Assembly (NCBI RefSeq): GCF_009911645.1
Contig: NZ_QWKI01000041.1
Span: forward strand, 36,312 to 100,311
From: Pseudoflavonifractor sp. 60
GTDB lineage: Bacteria; Bacillota; Clostridia; Oscillospirales; Oscillospiraceae
Length of the DNA stretch: 64,000 bases
Reading direction: 5' to 3'
The stretch's first letter is position 1. Each line of letters begins with the position of its first letter. Shown in pieces: positions 57,288-64,000 of the stretch. Position numbers and translations under genes: made by a program. The notes below the pieces were generated by a model. That model ran no database searches and was not told the origin of the DNA. It saw nothing but the letters and a program-made list of their open reading frames with translations.

Positions 57288-59721
57288 TGTCTACCTCCCG
57301 CTTCCTGACCTCCGTCAGCTTGGTCGTCATGATCTTGTAGAGTTCCAGGTCGGTGGGGAAACGGTCCACGAAGGGCAGGATCACATTGCCGAAAAACAGC
57401 AGCCCCTCACCCTCGCCGGAGTGGGTCACATAGGAGAGCTGGTGGGGCGAAATGTTGAGCTGCTTCGCCAGGATGGCGCGGTCCCCCGCCGCCTGGTTGA
57501 GCATGATGATGAAGTCGCTGTTCTCAAAGATGTTCTCCACTTCCCGGCTGGAGAGCAGGTCCTTCACATTCTGGGTGATGCCGGTGGGGATGCCTCCCCA
57601 TTTGCGGAACCGTTTCCAAATCTCCACGGAGTAGGCCGCCGTCTGCTCCTCCTTCAGGAGCAGATGGAACTCGTCCATGAAATACCGGGTGGCCTTGCCT
57701 GCGCTGCGGTTCTGGGTCACGCGCCCCCACACCTGGTCCTGCACCACCAGCATCCCGATCTTCTTCATCTGCTTGCCCAGGTCCTTGATGTCGAAGCAGA
57801 CGATGCGGTTGGTGATGTCCACATTGGTGCGGTGGTTGAAGATGTTCAGGGAGCCGGTGACATAAATTTCAAGGGCGGTCGCCACATGGCGGGCCTCCTT
57901 TTCCTCCTGCTTTAAGAGCGCCTCGTAGAGGTCCTGCAAGAGGGGCATATTCTCCGGCCTGGGGTCCTCGAAATACTTCTGGTATATCTGGTGGACACAG
58001 CGGTCGATGACCGTTTTCTCCACCGGCTGGAGGCCCTCCTTGCCGCCCACCACCAGCTCGCAGAGGGAGAGGATGAAGTCGGCTTTCAGCGCAACGGGGT
58101 TGTCCTCCTCGGAGTAGTTCAGGTTGATGTCCATCGGGTTGACATACTGGCTGCTGGACGGGCTGATCCTGATGATCTGGCCGCCGAACCGCTCCACCAG
58201 GGGCGCGTACTCCGCCTCCGGGTCGCAGATGATGACATCATCGTCCGACACCAAAAAGGCGTTGGCGATCTCCCGCTTGGCGGCAAAGGACTTGCCGGAA
58301 CCGGGCGTACCCAGGATGAGGCCGTTGGGATTTTTCAGGGATTTCCTGTCCACCATGATGAGGTTGTTGCTCAGGGCGTTCAGGCCGTAGTAGAGGGACT
58401 CCTTCCGGTCCTGGAACAGCTCCTGCGTGGTGAACGGGATGAAGATGGCGGTGGAGCTGGTGGTAAGCCCCCGCTGTATCTCGATGAGGTTCTGCGCCAG
58501 CGGCAGGGAGGACATCAGGCCCTGCTCCTGCTGGAAGTCCAGCCGCCGCAGGACGCAGTTGTGCTTCTGGGCGATGCTCTGGGACTGGAACACATTGGTC
58601 TCCAGCTCCTGCTCGGTGCGCCCGGTGTTCATCACCAGGAATGTCACCATGAACATCCGCTCGTTCTGGCTCTGCAATTCCTTCAGCAGCGCCTTGGCGT
58701 CCCTGCCGTAGGTGGCGAGGTCGGAGGGGATGATGTCGATGTCGTACCCGGCGCGGACGGCCTTCTTCTGTTCCTCGATCTTGCTCCGGTCCAGCTCCGT
58801 GATGGTGTGCTTCACCGTCTTGATGGCCTTGTTCTGGTCGATGGACTGGATGTGCATGGTGACGATCTGGCTGGAGTCGATGTCCAGGATGTCCGCCAGC
58901 ATACGGTCGCTGATGTCCGAGGCCGTGATGGACAGGAACGATAGGGCGCCGTACATACCGCCCACCTGGAAGGTGCGCCGGCCGTTGAAGGCAAAGGCGG
59001 CGGGGGCGATGAAGTCCTTGACGGAAAGCCCGGACTCCACCAGCCACTTCCACTCAAAGGCAAAGGGCTCACGCTCCCCCATGTGGAACATGGAGTGCAT
59101 CAGGCGCAGGCGCTCTTTCCCGTTCAGTACGGAGGCGGCCACGCCGATGCGCTTGAAGTTGTTCAGCAGGTCCGTCTCCACATGGTCCAGCCGGGGCTTC
59201 GCCTGCCGCATGGACGCCGCCTCGATGCCGAAGGTCAGGTACTTCGCCTTGGTGAGACCATTGTTGCCCCTGGCAAGCTGGCTTTTCAGCATCTGGCTGT
59301 ACTCCGCCCGGACGCTGTCAAAGGCGTCCCCAGCGGGCGGGATGCGGACGGACTTCTCGAAGCTCTCCGCGTCGGTCGCCATGTTCATGAAGGACAGCTC
59401 GAAACGGATGGAGCTGTCGAAGAAGTTGAGGAAGCTGCACCACTCCTCAAAGATAGCCGTCTTGTCCTCCTGCTGGGCGAGCTGGTAGTTGATGTCGTTG
59501 AACTGGACGGTCTTGGTGTAGTAGTTGTCGGTGACACGGCAGATGCCGTCCGGGAACATCCGCTGGAACGGGATGGACTGCTGGGCGGTGCGGGGTGTCC
59601 CGTCATCCCTGCGGGCCTTCTCGATGATGGCCCTGATCTGTTTTTTCTCCGCTTTTGTCAGGCTTGCGGGAAGGGCGATGGGGTCCGCTTTCCCGCGCCC
59701 GCCTTTCTGCGTTTTGAACAA
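57280..59721 (-). CDS. virB4: VirB4-type conjugation ATPase
   Basis: 813 residues. Powers assembly and transport by the type IV secretion channel at the inner membrane. N-terminal VirB4 domain (FPDGICRVTDNYYTKTVQFN, DINYQLAQQEDKTAIFEEW), then RecA-like ATPase with Walker A GTPGSGKS at about 471-478 (NGLILGTPGSGKSFAAKREI), Walker B-like DDVIICDPEAEY and an arginine-rich tail region. It overlaps the PrgI gene by 119 bases in another frame; family relatives begin with the same TKAEKKQIRAIIEKA-like region, so this start is kept. Same strand as NlpC/P60, PrgI and VirB6 genes. Confidence 0.95.
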   Translation of the reverse strand: MFKTQKGGRGKADPIALPASLTKAEKKQIRAIIEKARRDDGTPRTAQQSIPFQRMFPDGICRVTDNYYTKTVQFNDINYQLAQQEDKTAIFEEWCSFLNFFDSSIRFELSFMNMATDAESFEKSVRIPPAGDAFDSVRAEYSQMLKSQLARGNNGLTKAKYLTFGIEAASMRQAKPRLDHVETDLLNNFKRIGVAASVLNGKERLRLMHSMFHMGEREPFAFEWKWLVESGLSVKDFIAPAAFAFNGRRTFQVGGMYGALSFLSITASDISDRMLADILDIDSSQIVTMHIQSIDQNKAIKTVKHTITELDRSKIEEQKKAVRAGYDIDIIPSDLATYGRDAKALLKELQSQNERMFMVTFLVMNTGRTEQELETNVFQSQSIAQKHNCVLRRLDFQQEQGLMSSLPLAQNLIEIQRGLTTSSTAIFIPFTTQELFQDRKESLYYGLNALSNNLIMVDRKSLKNPNGLILGTPGSGKSFAAKREIANAFLVSDDDVIICDPEAEYAPLVERFGGQIIRISPSSSQYVNPMDINLNYSEEDNPVALKADFILSLCELVVGGKEGLQPVEKTVIDRCVHQIYQKYFEDPRPENMPLLQDLYEALLKQEEKEARHVATALEIYVTGSLNIFNHRTNVDITNRIVCFDIKDLGKQMKKIGMLVVQDQVWGRVTQNRSAGKATRYFMDEFHLLLKEEQTAAYSVEIWKRFRKWGGIPTGITQNVKDLLSSREVENIFENSDFIIMLNQAAGDRAILAKQLNISPHQLSYVTHSGEGEGLLFFGNVILPFVDRFPTDLELYKIMTTKLTEVRKREVDNG

Positions 59722-60076
59722 TGGCCTGTACCTCCTTTTCCACTTGGTCCTGCCGCATCAGGGCAGAGTAATAGTTGTTGGTCGCATAGGGGCGCACCTT
59801 CGGGCGGATGAACTTCGCCTGGATGAAGTGCCGCGCCACCGTCTCCAGCGGCTGCCCGTCCTTCTCGTACATGGCGAGGAAGAACAGCGGGAGCATGAGG
59901 ACGATCATCCCCATGACGGCAAGGCTGGTGTTGCCGGAACGCTTCATCAGGAAGAACGCCGGGACGCCGATGAGCGCCGCCGCCCCAAAGCAGGCAAGCT
60001 GCCGTTTCGTCAGCCCAAAGAACACCTTGGACTTTACCCGCGTCAGGTCGCGGGGGATAGAGATATACGCTGCCAT
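59603..60076 (-). CDS. PrgI-family (VirB3-like) membrane protein
   Basis: 157 residues. AAYISIPRDLTRVKSKVFFG, LTKRQLACFGAAALIGVPAF, then SLAVMGMIVLMLPLFFLAMY give the two-helix PrgI/VirB3 pattern, with a basic cytoplasmic tail. It sits in the membrane beside VirB4 and VirB6 as part of the conjugation channel. Its last 39 codons share DNA with the start of virB4 in another frame, a longer overlap than elsewhere in this operon. The tail there is low complexity and is probably tolerant to change. Confidence 0.9.
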   Translation of the reverse strand: MAAYISIPRDLTRVKSKVFFGLTKRQLACFGAAALIGVPAFFLMKRSGNTSLAVMGMIVLMLPLFFLAMYEKDGQPLETVARHFIQAKFIRPKVRPYATNNYYSALMRQDQVEKEVQAIVQNAERRARESGPHRPSRKPDKSGEKTDQGHHREGPQG

Positions 60077-60094
60077 GAAAACCTCCTTTCCCGG

Positions 60095-60961
60095 TCAGTG
60101 GGCGTTCAGTACGCTTCGGGCGAGGCCCCCGGTCTTGAACAGGGTGAACACCAGAAGGACGGTATACCCCACAACGCCCCAGAGGGAGGCGACTATATCC
60201 GAAGTGAACGAGATGGACTGTATCAGCACAGCGTAGATGCCGACACAGATCATGATAAGAAAGCCCTGGAAGCCCAGGGCGAACAGGGAGCGGAGGTAGT
60301 TCTGCCCGGTCTGGCTCTGCTCCCGGTTGCCGAAGGTGGACAGCGGGATGGGTGCGAGGCTCGTCATCAGGTATATCTCGATCATGCGCCCGTAGACGAT
60401 GACAAAGATCACGATGGAGAGTATCCAGAGGGTGAGCTGGATGACGAAGCTCATCAGGTAGATGCCCAGCAGAGTACCCACGCCGTAGGTCTCCAGCGTG
60501 GCCTCCATCGCGGCGATGGCCGAGTCGCTGACCGCCGTGGACGCGCCGATGATGCCGCCGCTCCCGGAGATCACCGTCTGGCAGACATCAAAGACCGCCA
60601 TCACGATATTGAAGCAGTTGGAGATGAGCGTGACGGCCACGAAGGTCTTGAATATCCACTTGAAGATGGTCCAGGTCTCGAAGTTTGCTAAGTTGTTATG
60701 CTCGATGATGAGCTGTATCAGCTCATAACAGGCAATGAAGGTGAGGATCAGCCCTGCTATGGGGAGGATGACCGACTCCGACACATTCCGTATCATGGAG
60801 AGGATGCCCGGAGAGAAGTTCGCCGGGGTCATGCCCACATCGGCGGCGATCTCCCCCACACGGGAGTTGACCGAATCGAAAACGCCTGTGAGATTGCCCA
60901 TTATCCCGCTGATAAGGAGCTCTTTGAGCCAGTCCGCTATCGCGTCAAGAATACTGCCCAA
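60095..60961 (-). CDS. VirB6/TrbL-like channel protein (CD1112 family)
   Basis: 288 residues with at least five membrane helices (ESVILPIAGLILTFIACYEL, WTIFKWIFKTFVAVTLISNC, SFVIQLTLWILSIVIFVIVY, YLRSLFALGFQGFLIMICVG, IVASLWGVVGYTVLLVFTLF). Begins MGSILDAIADWLKELLISGI. It should form part of the DNA-conducting channel in the membrane. It lies between the Maff2 genes and PrgI. Downstream of Maff2 there is a hairpin-rich gap of about 90 bases before it. The family assignment is by helix layout and position. Confidence 0.9.
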   Translation of the reverse strand: MGSILDAIADWLKELLISGIMGNLTGVFDSVNSRVGEIAADVGMTPANFSPGILSMIRNVSESVILPIAGLILTFIACYELIQLIIEHNNLANFETWTIFKWIFKTFVAVTLISNCFNIVMAVFDVCQTVISGSGGIIGASTAVSDSAIAAMEATLETYGVGTLLGIYLMSFVIQLTLWILSIVIFVIVYGRMIEIYLMTSLAPIPLSTFGNREQSQTGQNYLRSLFALGFQGFLIMICVGIYAVLIQSISFTSDIVASLWGVVGYTVLLVFTLFKTGGLARSVLNAH

Positions 60962-61052
60962 ATCAAATACCTTGTCCTTTCATCAGGGTAGCAGGGCGGC
61001 GGCTGCGCGCCGCCCTGCCTTGGTCACAGCGGGTCCTTTCCTGCGGGGCAGG

Positions 61053-61274
61053 TCAGGGAGCGGTGAACAGCCCGGACAGCAGGGGAACGAGGGTGATGCC
61101 GATGAGGGCGACACCGCCGCCGGCCATCAGCTGTTTCATGCCCTGGCTCTTGGCTCCGGGATTGTCGTTGCCGTAGCCCTCCAGAAGGTTGATCGCGCCC
61201 CACACGCCGAGGCCGGCGCCCAGCGCCACAACGAGGGTCTGCAAAACACCGATCGCACTGTTGAAAAATGCCAT
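61053..61274 (-). CDS. Maff2-family (VirB2/pilin-like) protein, copy 1
   Basis: 73 residues: MAFFNSAIGVLQTLVVALGA, GLGVWGAINLLEGYGNDNPG, then a second helix GGVALIGITLVPLLSGLFTA. Two membrane helices joined by a polar loop, the layout of Maff2 and VirB2-like pilin subunits. The protein is identical to copy 2; only synonymous bases differ. GGAGG precedes each ATG. It probably forms a short surface pilus or channel lining. One of a tandem pair on the same strand. Confidence 0.9.
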   Translation of the reverse strand: MAFFNSAIGVLQTLVVALGAGLGVWGAINLLEGYGNDNPGAKSQGMKQLMAGGGVALIGITLVPLLSGLFTAP

Positions 61275-61468
61275 AACTTTGTCCTCCTTAAAGTTGGCGG
61301 GCGGGAGGTCCCCCGCCCGGAAAGTTGTTGTTTTTGTTGCGGGAACATGGGCTTTCCCCGGTCTGGCCCGCCGGATGGATGCCTGTCATTGTCATAAGTG
61401 GGGACAGCTCCATCGCTGGCAGGCCGGAGAGGGGGATGCCCTGTGCCTCTGCCGTCAGACAGCCCGGA
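61275..61468. other. Hairpin-rich spacer between Maff2 copies
   Basis: No gene. Near its left end a stem CGGGCGGGGG/CCCGCCCG lies just before copy 1. The right half is homologous in layout to the spacer upstream of copy 2 (CCCCGCCC stem, GGATG near both), so the duplicated unit is about 416 bases long and includes leader DNA. Confidence 0.5.
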
Positions 61469-61690
61469 TCAGGGAGCGGTGAACAGGCCGGACAGCAGGG
61501 GAACGAGGGTGATGCCGATGAGGGCGACACCGCCGCCGGCCATCAACTGCTTCATGCCCTGGCTCTTGGCTCCGGGGTTGTCGTTGCCGTAGCCCTCCAG
61601 AAGGTTGATCGCGCCCCACACGCCAAGGCCGGCGCCCAGCGCCACAACGAGGGTCTGCAACACACCGATCGCACTGTTGAAAAATGCCAT
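61469..61690 (-). CDS. Maff2-family (VirB2/pilin-like) protein, copy 2
   Basis: Same 73-residue protein as copy 1, with about six synonymous base differences. The gap between copies is 194 bases with hairpins but no gene. It lies 240 bases after virD4, behind a terminator-like stem, so it may be transcribed from its own promoter or by partial readthrough. Duplicating the pilin would raise its dosage, which major pilin subunits need. No other copy is visible in the window. Confidence 0.9.
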   Translation of the reverse strand: MAFFNSAIGVLQTLVVALGAGLGVWGAINLLEGYGNDNPGAKSQGMKQLMAGGGVALIGITLVPLLSGLFTAP

Positions 61691-61894
61691 AACTTTGTCC
61701 TCCTTAAAGACAGGGGGCGGAGCCTTTGCCCCGCCCGGTTTATTGGATGGTCTTGAAGATACAAAAAGGGCGTCCGCCGCCCCGCCTGGTCAGCCCGCCC
61801 GTTGGATGCCTGCCCATATCATCATGTTTGCCGGCAGCTTCATTACGGGCGGGCGTTGTCCCACGCAGGGGGAAAACGCCCTTCGGATACGAGA

Positions 61895-61917
61895 AAAGCC
61901 CCCGCAGAGGGGGCTTT
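61895..61917 (-). terminator. Stem-loop after virD4
   Basis: AAAGCCCCC and GGGGGCTTT around a five-base loop, then TCTCG on the minus strand. It lies 12 bases after the virD4 stop and probably reduces transcription into the Maff2 genes. Confidence 0.65.
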
Positions 61918-61929
61918 ACGGCGTGACGC

Positions 61930-63687
61930 TCATCCGTCCGCGTCGATCACTTCAAATTCGTCCTTCGCCTTCAGCTTCAGCCGGTGGTCCAGGAACTTCT
62001 CGATGTCAAAGCGGTTCTTCTCGTCACAGTCCGCCGTGTACTGGAAATTGGGATGCTTCGTCAGGTCGTACTTGTCCGACAAAAACGGCCTCACGCCCCG
62101 GAGCTGGAGGATGCACTTGCCGCCGTCCAGCACCGCCAGCTCGTCCACGCTGGCAAGCTCATGGCCCGTCCGCTGGTAGTTCACGCTGTGGGACTCCTGG
62201 CTGCCCTTGCTCACCCCGGTGTTGAACATATCTATGGTCTCCTTGCCCAGGGCGGCGGAAAGCTCCTTCAAGGTGGTAGGCTCACTGCCGCCGAGGAAGA
62301 TGCGGGTGTCCATGTTGCCGATGATGGTATCGGCGTTGTCCTTGTAGATGGCCTTCAGCTGGCTCTGCGCCTGCAAGACCAGGCAGGCGGAAATCTCCCG
62401 GCTTCGGATGGTCGCCACCAGCTTCTCCAGGTTCGGTATCTGCCCGATGTTGGCGCACTCGTCAATGAGGCAGCGCACATGGACCGGGAGCCGCCCGTGG
62501 TACACATCATCGGCTTTCTCGCACAGCAGATTGAAAAGCTGGCTGTATATCATGCTGATGAGGAAGTTGAAGGTGCTGTCCGTGTCGCTCATGATGAGGA
62601 ACAGGGCGGTCTTGCGGTCCCCCAGGGTGTCCAGCTCCAGCTCGTCATATCGGGTGATCTCCCGCAGTTCGGCGATGTCGAAGGGGGCCAGCCTCGCGCC
62701 GCAGGAGATGAGGATGGACTTTGCCGTCTTGCCGGCGCTGAGCTTGAAAAGTTTGTACTGCCGGACGGCGAAGTGGTTGGGGCTTTTCTGCTCCAGCGCC
62801 TCAAACATCTGGTCCACCGGGTTCTGGAACGTCTCATCGTCCTCCCGGACCTCCATCGCGTTCAGGAAGGTGATGAGCGTCCCGAAGTTCTGCTCCTCCA
62901 CGGGGGCGACATAGTGGATATAGGCGATGAGCGCCGTGTAGAGCAGCTTTTCGGCTTTCTCCCAGAAGTCCCCGTCCCCGCCGCTCTTGCCGTCCCCCTT
63001 GGTGTTCGCCATCAGGGTCGTCACCAGCTTCAAAATGTCCTTTTCGTCATGGATATAGGCGAAGGGGTTATAATGCATCGACTTTTTGAAGTTGATGGTG
63101 TTGAAAATCTTGATGCGGTACTTGTTCCGCACCAGGACGGCTCCGCACTCCTCGACGATCCCCCCTTTGGGGTCAGTGATGACATACGAACTATGGCACT
63201 GTAAGAGGTTCGGCTTGAGCCAAAACCTTGTTTTGCCGCTGCCGGAGCCGCCGACGATCAGCACATTCTTGTTCCGGGCGGTCTTGGGGTCCTTGGGGCG
63301 GCTGTTCATGGTCAGGCTCTCCGTCCGGGTGAGGATGACATTGTTCTCAAACACGGGGTCGGCGAACGGCTCGATGTCCTTTGGGCCGCCCCATCTCGCC
63401 GAACCGAACTCCTCCCCGTGGCGGTATTTCTTGGCGTTCTTGCTCCGCACATACACCACCAGCCGGAACGCCGCGCCGATGGCAAGGCCGATGCACAAGT
63501 CAAAGGGATGCAGGCTGGGCATGGGGTTCCCCCACGCCGCCCCCATCGAGGTGAAGAAGCCCAGCAGCTTCGTGGAGATGTCCGTACCCGCCGCCATGCG
63601 CCACGCCTCCCCGATGTTGGTGCAGAACAGCCCGATCACCACATAGGGGATGTTCAGGATGATGAGTTTCTTTGTTTTCTGGTTCAT
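61930..63687 (-). CDS. virD4: VirD4-type coupling protein
   Basis: 585 residues. Two membrane helices at the N-terminus (LIILNIPYVVIGLFCTNIGE; DLCIGLAIGAAFRLVVYV), then a RecA-like ATPase with Walker A GGSGSGKT (about 146-153) in VLIVGGSGSGKTRFWLKPNL and a Walker B-type LIDECANIGQIP near 405. A C-terminal acidic tail follows. It brings the relaxosome to the channel and pumps DNA. Its ATG overlaps the PcfB stop by four bases. PcfB is its usual accessory partner. Confidence 0.95.
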   Translation of the reverse strand: MNQKTKKLIILNIPYVVIGLFCTNIGEAWRMAAGTDISTKLLGFFTSMGAAWGNPMPSLHPFDLCIGLAIGAAFRLVVYVRSKNAKKYRHGEEFGSARWGGPKDIEPFADPVFENNVILTRTESLTMNSRPKDPKTARNKNVLIVGGSGSGKTRFWLKPNLLQCHSSYVITDPKGGIVEECGAVLVRNKYRIKIFNTINFKKSMHYNPFAYIHDEKDILKLVTTLMANTKGDGKSGGDGDFWEKAEKLLYTALIAYIHYVAPVEEQNFGTLITFLNAMEVREDDETFQNPVDQMFEALEQKSPNHFAVRQYKLFKLSAGKTAKSILISCGARLAPFDIAELREITRYDELELDTLGDRKTALFLIMSDTDSTFNFLISMIYSQLFNLLCEKADDVYHGRLPVHVRCLIDECANIGQIPNLEKLVATIRSREISACLVLQAQSQLKAIYKDNADTIIGNMDTRIFLGGSEPTTLKELSAALGKETIDMFNTGVSKGSQESHSVNYQRTGHELASVDELAVLDGGKCILQLRGVRPFLSDKYDLTKHPNFQYTADCDEKNRFDIEKFLDHRLKLKAKDEFEVIDADG

Positions 63688-64000
63688 CGCTCACGCTCCT
63701 GGTTCTTCTCCCGCACCTTGGAGGGGATGGACTTGGCAAGCTGTTTCAGGTGCGCCAAGGCTTTCAGGACGCTGGGCCGCTTCTCCTTCTGGGACAGCTT
63801 CACGGAATACTCCTTGAAGGCGGCGGTCAGCACATCGGCGTCCTTCGCCTTGAAGAACACCATGAAGCGGGGCGGCTCCTGGGACACGTCCTTTCGGATG
63901 GCGTAGTCCACGCCGTACTTGTTCAGCACCCGCTCAAAGTCCTTGATGCCGCTTTTGGCGATGTCGATCTGCTGCGCCCCCTGGTCCTTGCGGATCAGCT
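63684..64000 (-). CDS. PcfB-family (DUF3801) accessory protein, partial
   Basis: The frame runs past the right window edge, so the N-terminus is missing. The visible 105 residues read IRKDQGAQQIDIAKSGIKDF, LNKYGVDYAIRKDVSQEPPR, MVFFKAKDADVLTAAFKEYS and a basic tail. This is the PcfB/DUF3801 pattern. PcfB helps the relaxase-DNA complex dock to the coupling protein at the membrane. It is translationally coupled to virD4 by a four-base overlap. Confidence 0.85.
   Translation of the reverse strand, partial: LIRKDQGAQQIDIAKSGIKDFERVLNKYGVDYAIRKDVSQEPPRFMVFFKAKDADVLTAAFKEYSVKLSQKEKRPSVLKALAHLKQLAKSIPSKVREKNQERER

Noticed and set aside
1..64000. CRISPR array, rRNA or tRNA genes
   Set aside because: No regularly spaced repeats with spacers and no rRNA or tRNA pattern were recognised on reading; a covariance-model search would be needed for certainty.

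Overview
The window reads as a gut Clostridia genome (Bacillota, Oscillospiraceae-like). The evidence is AGGAGG ribosome sites, Tn1549/CTn-type conjugation genes, large serine recombinases in place of tyrosine integrases, and MazF, PcfB, Maff2 and PrgI families typical of such hosts. Species cannot be told from this sequence. Almost everything is mobile DNA; only a short decayed nucleoside-salvage locus looks chromosomal. I recognised no rRNA, tRNA or CRISPR array.

Layout. (1) About 1-5.8 kb is a small mobilizable element: a divergent XRE regulator, a P4-type primase-helicase followed by six evenly spaced GTAC sites, a small HTH-like protein, a MobV relaxase, and a large serine recombinase broken by a one-base frameshift. 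The recombinase C-terminus spells a VETIVLL tail that suggests an rlmD/rumA-type attachment site. (2) About 5.9-9.3 kb is the salvage locus: intact deoB, then remnants of deoD, gntR and a BMP/ATPase/permease nucleoside transporter collapsed by internal deletions. (3) About 9.9-16.9 kb is debris of further elements: a DUF4368 recombinase, two small operon genes behind a terminator-like leader, two inverted oriT-like modules, a two-gene DUF262/DUF1524 plus Cys-rich cassette (probable defence), tnpV and a recombinase fragment. (4) From about 17 kb to the right edge lies a Tn1549-like integrative conjugative element (ICE), mostly on the minus strand: three tandem serine recombinases, a DUF6870-like protein, a radical SAM protein, two ParB-like proteins and MazF. 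It is interrupted at 26-33 kb by a regulatory/cargo block, partly on the plus strand (SLOG protein, XRE regulators, two-component system, lipoprotein, winged-helix protein).

(5) From 33.1 kb onward is the transfer operon. It runs from an oriT-like site through the relaxase, a CHC2 primase-like protein, MobC, a 2841-residue methylase/SNF2-helicase protein with a tnpV gene nested inside it in another frame, accessory proteins, a cytosine-5 methyltransferase, topoisomerase III, the CD1107 family, an NlpC/P60 hydrolase, VirB4, PrgI (VirB3-like), VirB6, duplicated Maff2 pilin-like proteins and VirD4 to PcfB at the edge. Transcription runs from the right edge leftwards, and many start and stop codons overlap, so translation is probably coupled.

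How it works together: the relaxase and MobC should process oriT, VirD4/PcfB should deliver the relaxosome to the VirB4/VirB6/PrgI/Maff2 channel, the NlpC/P60 protein should open the wall, and TopB, the primase-like protein and the methylases should handle and protect the incoming DNA. Items most worth a second look are the nested tnpV, the three related oriT modules, the in-frame palindromic insertion in topB, the DUF262/Cys-rich pair and the collapsed nucleoside operon.
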